This document shows, one piece after another, positions 1 to 11,700 of a DNA stretch of 48,483 nucleotides; the first letter of the stretch is position 1; every line of letters begins with the position of its first letter. Source of the stretch: Sperchopsis tessellata. Taxonomy: Eukaryota; Arthropoda; Insecta; Coleoptera; Hydrophilidae. The translations under genes and the position numbers were made by a program. Location: contig JAWQRN010000032.1 of the NCBI GenBank assembly GCA_033557685.1, positions 1 to 48,483 of the forward strand. The letters run 5' to 3'. The notes beneath the pieces were generated by a model. The model did no database searches. It had not been told where the DNA came from and was given only the letters and a program-made list of their open reading frames with translations.

Positions 1-1496
1 GTTCATTTCTGTATTTAATATATCGACTTGGCCGGTTTGCTTGATATTTGATTTTCATCAAATATTAAAATTACACAAGACAGTTAATTGGTTACAACTA
101 ATTTTTTTTCAACCTGAGATGTAAAGCTTATTTAGGTATTGCTAACAAAAAAAACAATACATTTTTAATACATTCAAAAACTATACCTAATTTTGTTTAC
201 AAGAAGAGCATTACTGTCATTTACCAATCGCGACTGATGTAACTTGATGATACATGTCATCTGTGTTTCAGACCAACTTCTATAACTAAAATACTGCTAG
301 TAGACTCCAATCTTAAGATTGAAGAAAAAACTGAAAGTTGTTTGATTTTGGGTTTAGTCAGATTATAAAAGCTTTTTGATGTTCTAAGTGTTTTTTTTTT
401 ATATTAGTGCATTAATAAATATTGCAAGTATTCTTTCCAATCATATAAACCATTATATTAAATTTCACTGTATTAAGAATGAAGGGAATTCTTTTGTTCT
501 GAGTATAGAGTTCAACAATTGGTACTATAGTTGGCAGCTAACTGAAATAACCACAGGCGGGCTTCTACTTATTTAATCTTAAAAATTGAAGTACCTACCA
601 TCATAATTAGGAGCATATAGGTTTCTTTAAAGCATTTACGAAGTTTTGATGATTTTATTATTATTGCCGATTGCTTATACAGATGTCTGATTCAGATATA
701 CAGGTGGTTCTCAAATCAAGAGTAGATTTGTAAGAGCATGTAGAATTCAGTAAAAAAAGAAAAATTCCTTTCACTATTTTTTCCAACTTTAATATTATGT
801 CCAGAAACAAAAGTTTAAACAAGTTATTAAGCATTTGGAAAGCATTGGTTTCAGACTAAAAAATGGTTCTTACATGTTTAAGGTTACAAGGGTCAAACAG
901 GATGAACCCAATACGGAACAGGAGTGACTTTAAGACTCTAACGCTGCTAGTAGGTCTCAGACAATATAACGTTAGTATAACTGTTGTCCAATGGCTAGAT
1001 AAATCTGAGGAAACTGCTAATTCGTATCAGCGGTGTGACACCAAATCTTATCACCAGAAATGTTTTTCAAATTAATTTAAATTTCTCTAAAAATATTGAT
1101 ACGGACAGGATTAGATCCATCTACCTTCTAATTAATACACCTGTGCCATAAGACTGAGCTACTGTTAACTGGTGAATTATTTTTTTTTGATCCAATGATT
1201 TAGATATAAAAGCAAACTACCAAAGAAATGAAAGTAGTAGTCCTGAGGACTAAACATATTGTTTATACTCTTAACAAGTGGTGTATTATGTTGTCGATAG
1301 CGAGTATCAGTAATTTATTAAACTGATGAAATCACAATTACATTTTTGAATATGATTTTATTATTATTAACTGATTAAGTTAATATAGAATTTATGTGAT
1401 TCATTCAACTTCGTGGGTTTGCCCTATAATTTTCTGCTCAATTTAAAATCACTTTATATTTTAAATATGTGATGCAGTGTTATTATACTAAGATGC
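1..1496. other. AT-rich flank, nothing recognised
   Basis: Downstream of the mtm gene on its strand. Only short frames interrupted by stops, with no domain or transposon signature I could identify. A 70-codon frame at 863-1075 matches nothing I recognise. Confidence 0.5.

Positions 1497-1558
<62 letters not shown>
1497..1558. repeat. (TA)n microsatellite
   Basis: About 60 bp of uninterrupted AT dinucleotides, just before the hammerhead-like repeat at 1600-1850. (TA)n runs also lie next to other repeats of that family at 18262 and 25886. Confidence 0.95.
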
Positions 1559-1560
<2 letters not shown>

Positions 1561-1609
1561 GTTGAATGAATAAACATAAACAATGTAATTCAGTACGTGG
1601 ACTTCCACG

Positions 1610-1850
1610 GCCACATAAATATCTTTAGGTTTTCCGGGAGATAACCGTGTGTTGGCTTCTGTTTTTGCTGACGTTTCATCCACAAGACATGTAGCTCTTA
1701 GAAGTGCTAATTAAACATTGCCATGTAGCTCTGAAAAGTGCGAGTTGTAGGTGCCGACGAGCTTTTAGCACTTTTAAGAACTACATGTCTTGATAATGTC
1801 CCCCGCAATGGATGACGAAACGTCACGACTGGGATTTCAGTCTATCAAAT
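1610..1850. repeat. Penelope-associated hammerhead-like repeat, inverted pair
   Basis: The left arm, around 1665-1712, carries GCTGACGTTTCATCCAC and GACATGTAGCTCTTAGAAG. The right arm, around 1765-1827, carries the reverse-complement version: CTTTTAAGAACTACATGTC, then TTGATAATGTCCCCC and GACGAAACGTC. The two arms therefore face each other. The left outer flank (AGATAACCGTGTGTTGGC) matches, in reverse, the outer flank of the copy at 27539-27640. Only the right arm has the full core with both sides of the putative stem II. Confidence 0.75.
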
Positions 1851-2353
1851 TTTACATTAAATGATAGAATCCCATACAAAACAAATAATTCATGCAGTAT
1901 ACCTGTTATTAAATACTTACTTTATTCTTATCATTTGTATATCGTTTGCACTATTACATAAACTAAATGTTACCTACTAATTGTCATCATTTAAGTTATT
2001 TGTACAATAGTCTGCATACTGCCCACCATACTTAAAATTTTGGCCAATGACTTAATAGATAACACAAAAATGCTCTTCTAAGTAAATAAATTTGAAATCC
2101 ATTAAATCGAGGTTAAATTATTATTACTCGTACAATTACAAAAAGTTGCCAGCATGATTAAGGAATTAATGAGACAAAATAAGAGAGTGACAAGTTCAAT
2201 TTTGTGGTTTAGTGGATAGTCATTTAGTAAATTAATTTCGTTGCTTTATTTTGTAGATTTTCAGTTGATTGTATTAAATAATTCAACATAATCTTTCAGC
2301 AAAAAATTATATGTGTTTGTTTATACTTTGTCTTTGTTTATAACAAAAAAACT
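1851..2353. other. AT-rich flank beyond the mtm transcript, nothing recognised
   Basis: No open frame of note and no repeat signature beyond simple AT-rich sequence. The mtm 3' UTR probably begins at about 2335-2670 on the minus strand. Confidence 0.5.
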
Positions 2354-2359
2354 TTTATT
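2354..2359 (-). promoter_or_regulatory. Candidate polyadenylation signal for mtm
   Basis: AATAAA on the minus strand, about 312 nt past the mtm stop codon and followed by a T-rich stretch. It is the first exact AATAAA downstream of the stop that I found. The mRNA end itself was not seen. Confidence 0.5.
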
Positions 2360-2670
2360 TTACATTACGTAAATTATTTTTAAAAAATAAACTAGGTGAC
2401 TTAAATTAGGTAAAAGTATTTGATTTGAACTAAATTAAATAATTTAGATAAAATTTTAACAAATGAGGGGTAGCTACAAATTTATACTTCACTAATAGTG
2501 CCTTCTTATAATACATGTGTATTCATTGTTTGAAATTTTTACATCTTAAATATTATAAACAAAGGATATAAAATTAAACAAAGTCTTCTTTCAGTAAGAA
2601 TACAAAAATACATTTTCAAATTGATCATGTTTTATGTTTTATATTTTTTGTAATGCTGTTTTCAATAGAT

Positions 2671-2793
2671 TTATGTTGGTGACACATTACTTCTTGCCAT
2701 GCGGGCTTGTTGCTCTCGGCGACAGTCTTCTACTTGCAGTTCCAATTGCTCTTTTAGTACTAAAAGTTCTCTAATTCGCTGATAGACTGGGTC
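2671..2793 (-). CDS. mtm: mtm terminal exon: C-terminal coiled coil and stop
   Basis: 41 codons including TAA at 2671-2673. Acceptor CCTCAG. DPVYQRIRELLVLKEQLELQ continues as an acidic and basic heptad-like helix, matching the position of the coiled coil by which MTMR2-type proteins form homodimers and heterodimers. The tail ends SNVSPT, so the C-terminal PDZ-binding sequence of vertebrate MTMR2 is not evident. Confidence 0.9.
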   Translation of the reverse strand, partial: DPVYQRIRELLVLKEQLELQVEDCRREQQARMARSNVSPT

Positions 2794-5700
2794 CTGAGGA
2801 AAAATAATTAAAAACTTGGTAAATTTACATATAATTTCTATATACCTGAGTTCTCATGCTTGGATTCCATCTGCAGTAGTATGCCTTCCATAGCTTAATG
2901 TGTCGAATACTGGCAATGGGTATTAATATTTGCTGATGATGAGTATTAGCCCAGTATAATGGATTACGATAGTAGTCTAACTGACTATTTGTATATGACC
3001 ATAAAGATACTGTGAGTTCTTTAACACCTAAAAAATATACCGTTGATGTTAAATGATTACAGAAGCCTTGGACAACAGGTGTAATGGGACAGTACTTTAA
3101 ATGTGTATTGTAGATAAAATAAACAAAAAATATATATTAACATATGTCCTAAGCAAAATATGCTCACTAGAAGTGGCAAGAATAATTTTATTTTTACCAG
3201 TTAAGTATAATCAGCGGTACTATATATACATATATATATAAATTCCACTATGTTGTAAGTGGATAGTACAATTTGGCGACCATCCAAATGAATGGAAATC
3301 TAGAAGTTGGATCAAAGAAATATATTGTGTATCAGGCACCATTCAAATGGTTGAAATTTGATTTATACCTTTTTTTATATGTATAGAACTTATTTCACAT
3401 TATATTGAAGATTCCACTGCAAATAAGTATATATTTTTCACTTTTCTGATTATTTGCACACTTTGGTTTGTCAGACCTGTTCAAGGATACCTAGTGACGG
3501 TGCTGGAGCTTCAGAAGCGTGTAATGAAGTTCTATTGTTCTAGGTGCTGTGGTAATGCCGATTTAGTCAGTTTTTCTGCAGTGAAAAGGTTTTTTCAGAA
3601 TATGACCACAAGAATGTCATTGCAAACTGTTTGGATGAGAGATTCTCCAGTGTGGAGCGCAGTATCCTGAGTCTAAGAACCGAGTTCTTATGGAAGAAGA
3701 AATCAGTCTTGGAAGAGCCTGTGAACATGAAAACGACTGACCCAAGTGTTTTGAGTGATGTAAGTGAAAAGACTCGGTCTGCTTTGGTGGATGCAACTAA
3801 GGGATTGAAACTGCCTAGTGGTTCTACTTCTTTGGGTGCGGGGATCTGTTGTCTCTGTCCTGGAGACGCTGCGGGCTTGCTGAAAGCGGCTGGTATTACA
3901 GGGAAAATTATTGCTCAGGAAAGGATGAATAAATTAGTGATTGGTTCTGGGATGACTTCAAGCATGCCAAGTTTTTTATCTGCGGAACGTCGGCATTGGA
4001 TTTACTGGGGATGCATTAATCTTGGTACTATTGAGGAAAATATTGTTACCTACGTTAAGGTGTCCTAAATATTGATGACATGCGATGTCATCTATTGGTT
4101 AAAAATGACGATGCTTGTTCCTTTAAAATTGGTGTTAAAGAATCCTTAATTAAGGGTTTGCTTGATTCTAATTTGTGGGCTCAGGGCGTGTCAGTGAAAT
4201 AGTAAGCGTAAGCATTCCCCTAAAATGAAAGCAGGAAATTTCCATTCGAACACGGACCAAAATTTACAAATGTAAAGGATGTTGATAAGCTTAAAGTTTA
4301 CTATCAAAATGTCAGGGGGCTTCAAACAAAGTTACAAGAATTATACTTTGAGTACTTAAACGAGAATTATTGCATAATCATACTGACTGAAACTGGTTAT
4401 ATGGTGGTACTAGTGAATTTCTAGATCAGCGATGTATGGTTTTTATAGACTTGACCAGTCTGCAGCTACTAGTTCAAAGATTCGAGGAGGAGGTTGTCTT
4501 ACTGCTGTGAAGAGAGAACTTATTTCAGCATTGCTTCCTGCTCAGAACAATACCTTGGAAGAATGTTTGTGGCAGTTTGTGATTATAATCTACCCGAGGT
4601 AGTTTGGATTGAATCGGAAGATACTATTGGTTATTGTATGCCTGATACTGAGGGTGCTGTCGGTGAATTTTTGTGTTACTCATAATCTTTTCTTGAATAT
4701 ATCTTGTGAATGGAAAAATTTTGGATTTATGTGTGACAATTAGTGTTCATCTGCTCATTGATAAGTGTACACTACTTTTAAAATAAGATTTGTATCACCA
4801 TTCTCTTGAAGTGATACTGTCGGTAGATACTTGTAGTGCTTTTTTGAATAACAATTCAAGAGTGTTTTTTGACTTTAAGCATGCGCCATGACCGTAATAA
4901 CACTTATATATGTGATATTAACTGGCATACCTTTTATGATATTGAAGATGTAAATGATGCAGTTTAATTTTTATTTAGTACATTGGATGTTGCTATTAAT
5001 CTTTTTGTTACTGAAAATATTTGTATAAATTCAGACTATCCTATTGCTGGTTTAATGACGATATTAAGAAATCAATATTTAAAAGAAAAGCTTATAAAAA
5101 TTAAAAGATCACTAAAAATGATCATGACTATGTACGATTCTAAGCATTGCGCACACAGTGTAAGAATTTAATCAATGAAAGTTACAAGAATTATGGTGAT
5201 AGAACAGAGCTTGCATGGGTGCTTTATGGAGATTTTTTAAAGTCTATATATAATTGCAATAGGATGCCGTCCTCTTTGTTTCAGAACGATAATCACGTGA
5301 TTGGTGGTCAGGAGATTGCCAACTTGTTTTCGGATTACATCTCTTCCGTTTACATCGACGAGTCTGATACACTTTTAAATTTCAACCCAACTGGATCGGT
5401 TGATCTTCATCAGATGTTTGCCCACCCAAATGATGTTCTGGTTGCCTTTACTGGGTTGGATGCCAAGAAGAGGGCAGGGCCTGATGGCCTTCCTCCTGTT
5501 TTTTTTTGTTTAAATCTTGTGCGCAGCAACTTATTGTGGCTATAGACCACTTATTTAGTCGCTGAGTACTGGTGTTTTTCCTGATGTTTGGAAAATTTCG
5601 TTTATTGTGTAGGTGTTTAAGTCTGGAAACAGATCTAACTTTGGTAACTACCGTACGTTATCAATACTCTCATCGATTCCAAAGCTGTTTGAACAGGTAA

Positions 5701-8700
5701 TAGTGGGACCCATTTTCCATTTGTTTAAAAATATTATTGTTGAAGAACAACTAATTTGGTACCATATGTGAAATTTAATTTCAAGACTATGGAGTCTGGC
5801 AGTGAGGTTCATTTAGTTTACATTACATTACAGATCTCAGTAAGGCCTTTGACAGGGTACAGCAAACCCTATTATTGCAGAAGTTGTCTGGTTATGGAGT
5901 TCAGGTGTCTTTTCAGTCCTGGATAGGTTCTTACTTGTATGGTAGTACTCAGCAGGTTAGAGTGAATGGTTTTTTGTCCAAGCCTATTGATGTGACTTTA
6001 GGAGTTTCTGAAGGTTCCCGTTTGGGTCCTCTTCTTTTTGGCATATTCATTACTAATATAGGTGAAAAATTTTCATCATAATATCTTTTATTTGCTGATG
6101 ATTAAAAATTATATCACAGGATTTCTACCATTGCTGATTGCACTGAAACTTAACAATGGCAAGTGTCAATTAATGAGATTCTCTCGAAGACATAGCGAGA
6201 TTACTCAATCTTATAGCATTGGTGGTTACGAGTTGATAATTGCAAACAGAGTACGTGATTTGGGAGTAATTTTGGATACGGAGTTAGCATTTACTTTGCT
6301 GCTGACTTAACTGATGTTAGGGCTCTTACAGTCTTGTATCTTTCTTTAGATAGTTCTTGAATACTGCTCTGTTGTCCAGTTAACTTTTTATCAGACACAC
6401 ATTTTACGTTTGTAGAAAGACACGAAGAAGTTTTGCAGACTAGTTGCTTATAAACTGAGTATGCAGGGTATACTTTTGTGTACTGATGAAACATTGCTTT
6501 ACCTAGGATTGGATTCGTTAGGGACTCGAAGGCATTATTATGATGTATGTTTTTGTTTTAAGGTTCTGAATAGTTTCATTGATTCACCTTCCTTGTTGGC
6601 TGAATTTGGTACCCATATACTTAACATAAGTTGACTCATTGGATAAAACACCACTGCCCACCTGATGCGTTCCTGTAAATTATCCGCCTTTTTGTAAATT
6701 ATTCGATTGAATATATTTTTCGTTTTTACCTTGCTTGGTAATTGCGAAAAATAGAAAATAACTGTCGATCCATTGCCAATGGAAAAGATATTTGGAAAAA
6801 CCAGGTTTATTATCCTTTTATTAGTTTTAGTACTCACGCATTTTGAAATAAGTACTAGTTATCAAATTGTTAACAAACGTTCATTAGCAACATCTCTCCC
6901 GCTAAAACCTTAGTTTTCATAACAAATGATGGTAGTTTATTTAAATTTTTAGTAATTTTCCCCTCTTGAGATCTTCAGAGTAAGATTTTTCCCGGTGTTG
7001 TAGGGCTAGTGTTAGTTTCAGTTTTGCTCGTGGTCCTTCAGATGATCTCAAGGTAATAATTACTATTCCTTTTACCAATGTAGTAATTCTTGTTGATGAG
7101 AGATCGTGTCTTTTATTTCTAACCTTTGGCAAGTCCAGTTCAAAAACAAGTAAGTACTTTATAATAAATTTAATTACTTTAATTTGGCCAATTTTATGCA
7201 TATTCGCCCTTCCAGGTGATAATTTCATTTAAGGTAATGTAAGTGCGCATAACGCATCCATTCATCCCAACCACGAGGGAAAGCGGATTTGTTAAAGTAC
7301 TTACACGAATGTAATTACTTTTACATACCCGAACTGCAAGAAACATAAAGAAAGTTTACTGAATTTTAATTTTTTAACAGTGTGATCAAAATTACGTCGA
7401 CACTGTGAACTAGTAAATGAACTGTTGTCTTGAAGAATATAAAATGCGCTCTACTGAAAGTTTAATGAATTTGAATTTTTTAACAGTGTGACCAAAATTA
7501 CATTGACACTGTGAACTAGTATATGAGAACTGTTCTCTTCAAGAATACAAGGTGCACTATATCTGCTAAAGGTGTAAAACCTGTCCCTGTTACAGTGTGT
7601 CTTAGAATTACCCACACTGAAAAAGAGAAAGTTTGTCCTTATCCGATGGTTAATAATATGGCTAGCACCTATTTTTTGGTAAAGTGTGGACAAAAATACC
7701 CCAGTGTAAAAGAGATAGTATCACTTTTAGTCGGAGTTACCCCAAACAAGTATCCGCCCTATTGTTCCTATCACATTTTGGAAAAACCTATCCGCAGGTA
7801 TGTAAGAGGATTGAACTCACAAATAATTATATAAAGCTACAAACATTCAGGCAACACAATATACAGGTACAGAAAGGTGGTTGCCAAAAGATGGTGTAAA
7901 TACTTATATAAAGCTGCTTTAAGCAACAGTAAACAGAAATAAAATGATAATATTCTTCTGAGATCTGATAATAAACAAAAGGCTGAATGCAAAATAATTA
8001 ATAAACCTAGACAAAAAGGGAATACAAAATGTAACATATCTCCCAAAGAGTGTAATGCATTCTTTATTAATATAAGCTCTTGAAATTAAATATCAGCAGA
8101 AATGTAGCTCAGAGTATTGTCAACCGTGTTCAGTTTTTTCAATAATTTGAAAAATTAAATGTGATGTTTTTGACGTTACTTCTAAAATTTTAAAATATGT
8201 TGTTGTCTTTCATTGCACCTATTTTTCATTTAATAAACCATTGTTTTGTATTAGGCATCTCTTTAAATAATTTGAAGGTAGCAAAGGTTATACCTGTCCA
8301 TAAAAGGCTTTGAATGATCTTAAAATTAAGTGTCAATGGCTGTTATGTGTGATTTATTACGAGCTATTGTGTGGCATATGAGTTCTTTTTGGCAAAGTTG
8401 CATAGTTTGGGTATTAGAGGATTTGCCTCAGTTCTACCTAAAGTGTTTTCATAGGAGAACATAACTCTGGTTTTCGAGAATCAAGGTAAGGCTTTATATT
8501 ATTTCAGTCCTATATAAATGATCTACTATCATATATATGTGATTTAGTTTTAAACAGTTTGATTGTAATGGTCTTGTTATAAATGAGTTAAAATCATAAC
8601 AGGTAACATTTTCTTGAATTCCCAAGGCAAGTTTAAAAATTCTTTTGTTAAGTTGCTCAGTTGTTCTCTGGATGCGTGTTTGAAATGGAAATTTCAAATT

Positions 8701-11700
8701 CAAGCAATTGCTAAAAAAACTTTCTCCTGCGACTTATCTCCTGAGGCAGTTGATGAACACTATTTCTGATACCTATGTAAGAATAGTTTACTTTACTAAA
8801 TTAATGGTGTTTCTAGGTGGAAACTTTATAAAGGCACTGAAAAGTGCTGACTTTTCGTCTTCCACCTAAAAACACCATTCATATAGATAATAGCCATGGA
8901 AATCTATTACATTTAATTAGTTTACTTTACTGTTTTACATAGTGTATTATCATATTATTTATTGTTGTGGGGAGGTTTCTGTGCCTGCTCACATAGTTTT
9001 TGTTACGCGGAAATAGGTTCTTAGGATAATGGATGGTAGTCCCCGAGAAACACTATGGCAAAACATTCTTAAAAAATTTAGTATACTGTCACTTCCATCC
9101 TAATTTAATTATGAGTGTCTTTTATATACGAAGCAGAACTTCAGACTTCATAAAAGCATAATAATGTTATGTATTCCGGAATTCATGGCATTTGGTTTTG
9201 ATTATAATTTAAATCGCGGGAGGATTCAGTGATCCCAGAACACATGTTTGCAATTTATTTATGGACTAACTCGAAGAGATCACATCTTTCATACACTGCT
9301 TTGGTGTGGGTGCTTGAATATGTCGGGGTGTCGGTTTCTCCATTTGGCGTGTCTATTTTATGGAATTGTGAATTTTGCATCATAAGATAAGATATAGGTC
9401 CGATGTGCACATTCTTAACGTCAGAAGGGACATGTAATTTCTGTTCCACGGTACAGATTGGAAATGTTCAAAAGATCTTTTTCATATAATATCTTTAAAG
9501 TCAATAATCTCATACCCATTTGTTGTTTCTCCTTTTCTCGTTTGACTTTCAAGCGCAAAGTGAAGGCATTATTATTCAGTGGCGACATTTCTATATATTT
9601 TCTATATATCTTATTGATTAATTTCATGCAATTCTTAGGGGTAGCGCGTGGCTGGCGAGAATTATTACAATGTGTTTATGCTGGCGAGATTTATTAGGAT
9701 GTATTTATGTTGCAAAGGGGATCTGGGAAGAAGAGACGGCTCCTCTAGAGCCAGTCTGACATTTCTCCTATTGACTATTATGTGGATTTATATTTAGGTT
9801 TTTTTTTTATTGTAACATATGTTAACTGTTATATCACTGAATGTAATTTTAATTTTTCTTTTGGTCAATAAACGGTTTATTTATTTATCTTGCATGACAA
9901 TATATGATGTAAATATAATAAATAAAAATATTTAAATTCTTTTTAGATATCCAAAAGTTGACATGTCAAATAAACTAATATTATTTATTTACTACTAAAA
10001 AGAATACTTACGCTCAATTGATCTTTCCTTTTCACTATTAAACAGAAAGGTCCCAAACCTGCATGAATAAAGGTGATCTAATATTGAAATGAGAAAATAA
10101 TCATTAAATTCAAAAGCATTAGGAAATTGCTGTGTTATCTGCCACACGCAGTCTATAAATTGTAGGAACACCGGAGATCTGTCAGCATCAGAATGGTGAT
10201 CATCACCATGACCAATTCTCTACAAACATAAAACATTAAGAATATTCAAATAATTAGTTTATTTACATAAATTAACAAACCTGTTGAAATTTATGACCAA
10301 ATGATAACCATTCTTTTTCAATGAGAACTTCAAATCCTTTTATAGTTCGATAATAAGGATCTAACATTAACATGGAAAGAGCAGTAAGTTGGGCAGTTCG
10401 GTCCCATCCATCTGAACAGTGAACCAAAACAGATGTTTTATGGTTTTCTACCTATAAGTCAAGAATATATATATATATATATATATAAACTTTTCAATAC
10501 ATCTATGGTGTGCACCCTACCCTATCTTTTAATGTATCAAAATATTTCATGTCTCCAAAAATTTGGATAATAGTCCCTCTTTTGAAAACAAATACAGCGA
10601 ACCCTCGATCTAACAGACCCCGATTGAACGGATTTCGGATTTAATGGACAAAATTTTCAGATCTCAAAAATTATTTTTTTTTCTTAACTCAATATACCAT
10701 AAGTCGGAAAAAACACTCTAGTATTTTCACTGACAAGACACTATTCTGCCAGATGTACGGAAAGTTAGGGTTTTTATGACATCAAAGGAACAATATGCGC
10801 TCGTCAATTTCTTGTATCGATGTAGGCGTTCAGTACACCGACAGAAAAAATTGAATCGTTTCGTAAAAATTTACGGTTTTAATAGAAAACGAAAATCTTT
10901 TGGAAAGTCAAATTTACAATGCAGATGAGACAGGATTGTTTGTGCGTTCACTGCCACAAAACACACAAGCATCAACAACAGAAAAATCAGTTTCTGGAAG
11001 TAAATTAGACAAACAAAGACTCTCGGCGCTACTTTGTGCGAACACTGATGGCTCTCATAGGTTAAAACCGACTATTGTTGGCAAATCACGTCAGCCAAGA
11101 CCTTTTAAAGATATTATGAGCAAACTACCTGTGGTTTATTATAACTCAAAAAGTGGCGTGGTTTACATTGAACATATTTCAACAATAGTTTTTTTAACAT
11201 TTTGTGCCAGAAGTGAATAAATATCAGGTGGAGGAATTATTGAATCACCACAAAATGTCAAAGCACTTTTGCTACTAGACATGCACCTGCACATCCATCG
11301 GAGACTGTTTTGTGTACGGAAGTCGGAAAATTTAAGTGTACGTTTTTACCAAAAAACACAACATCCATTCTTCAGCCTATGGACCAAGGCATAATTCTGG
11401 CTACGAAAAGGATATATTGGAAAAAAAATTTGCAAGAAGTTATGGACAGCGTACAGTTGAAAATTAAAAAAAAATATAATATCAAATCCGCAATATTTAT
11501 CTTTGCAGTGGCTTGGAAAGAACTGAAGTGCCAAACGTTGGAAAATGGGTGGAATAAACTGTTAAACAATATGGATTTTGAATTACAGTTTCAGGGATTT
11601 GAACTTAAGGATTTTTGTAGGATGATGCTGAATGCTGGCGAAAAGGTCACAACTGAAGATAAAGTATTACACTGGTTGGAAGAAGACGAGGGTGATCCTG

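Larger units (their letters stand above)
3480..6620 (+). mobile_element. Jockey/CR1-type LINE, decayed, with ORF1 and ORF2 remnants
   Basis: A nearly full-length non-LTR retrotransposon, opposite to mtm and inside its seventh detected intron. Order: end of a PHD-like finger (about 3500), ORF1 (3631-4200), endonuclease start YYQNVRGLQTKLQELYFEY (4300), reverse transcriptase (5150-6310) and the C-terminal tail (6320-6620). Many stops and frameshifts interrupt ORF2, so it is dead. A poly(A) or target-site duplication could not be defined. Confidence 0.85.

Noticed and set aside
7523..7834. 103-codon plus-strand frame as a possible small gene
   Set aside because: It lies over a tandem array and has no domain. 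The frame is more likely incidental.
9255..9697. Overlapping frames on both strands near the second LINE
   Set aside because: No LINE or host motif could be matched in either strand, so no gene is called.
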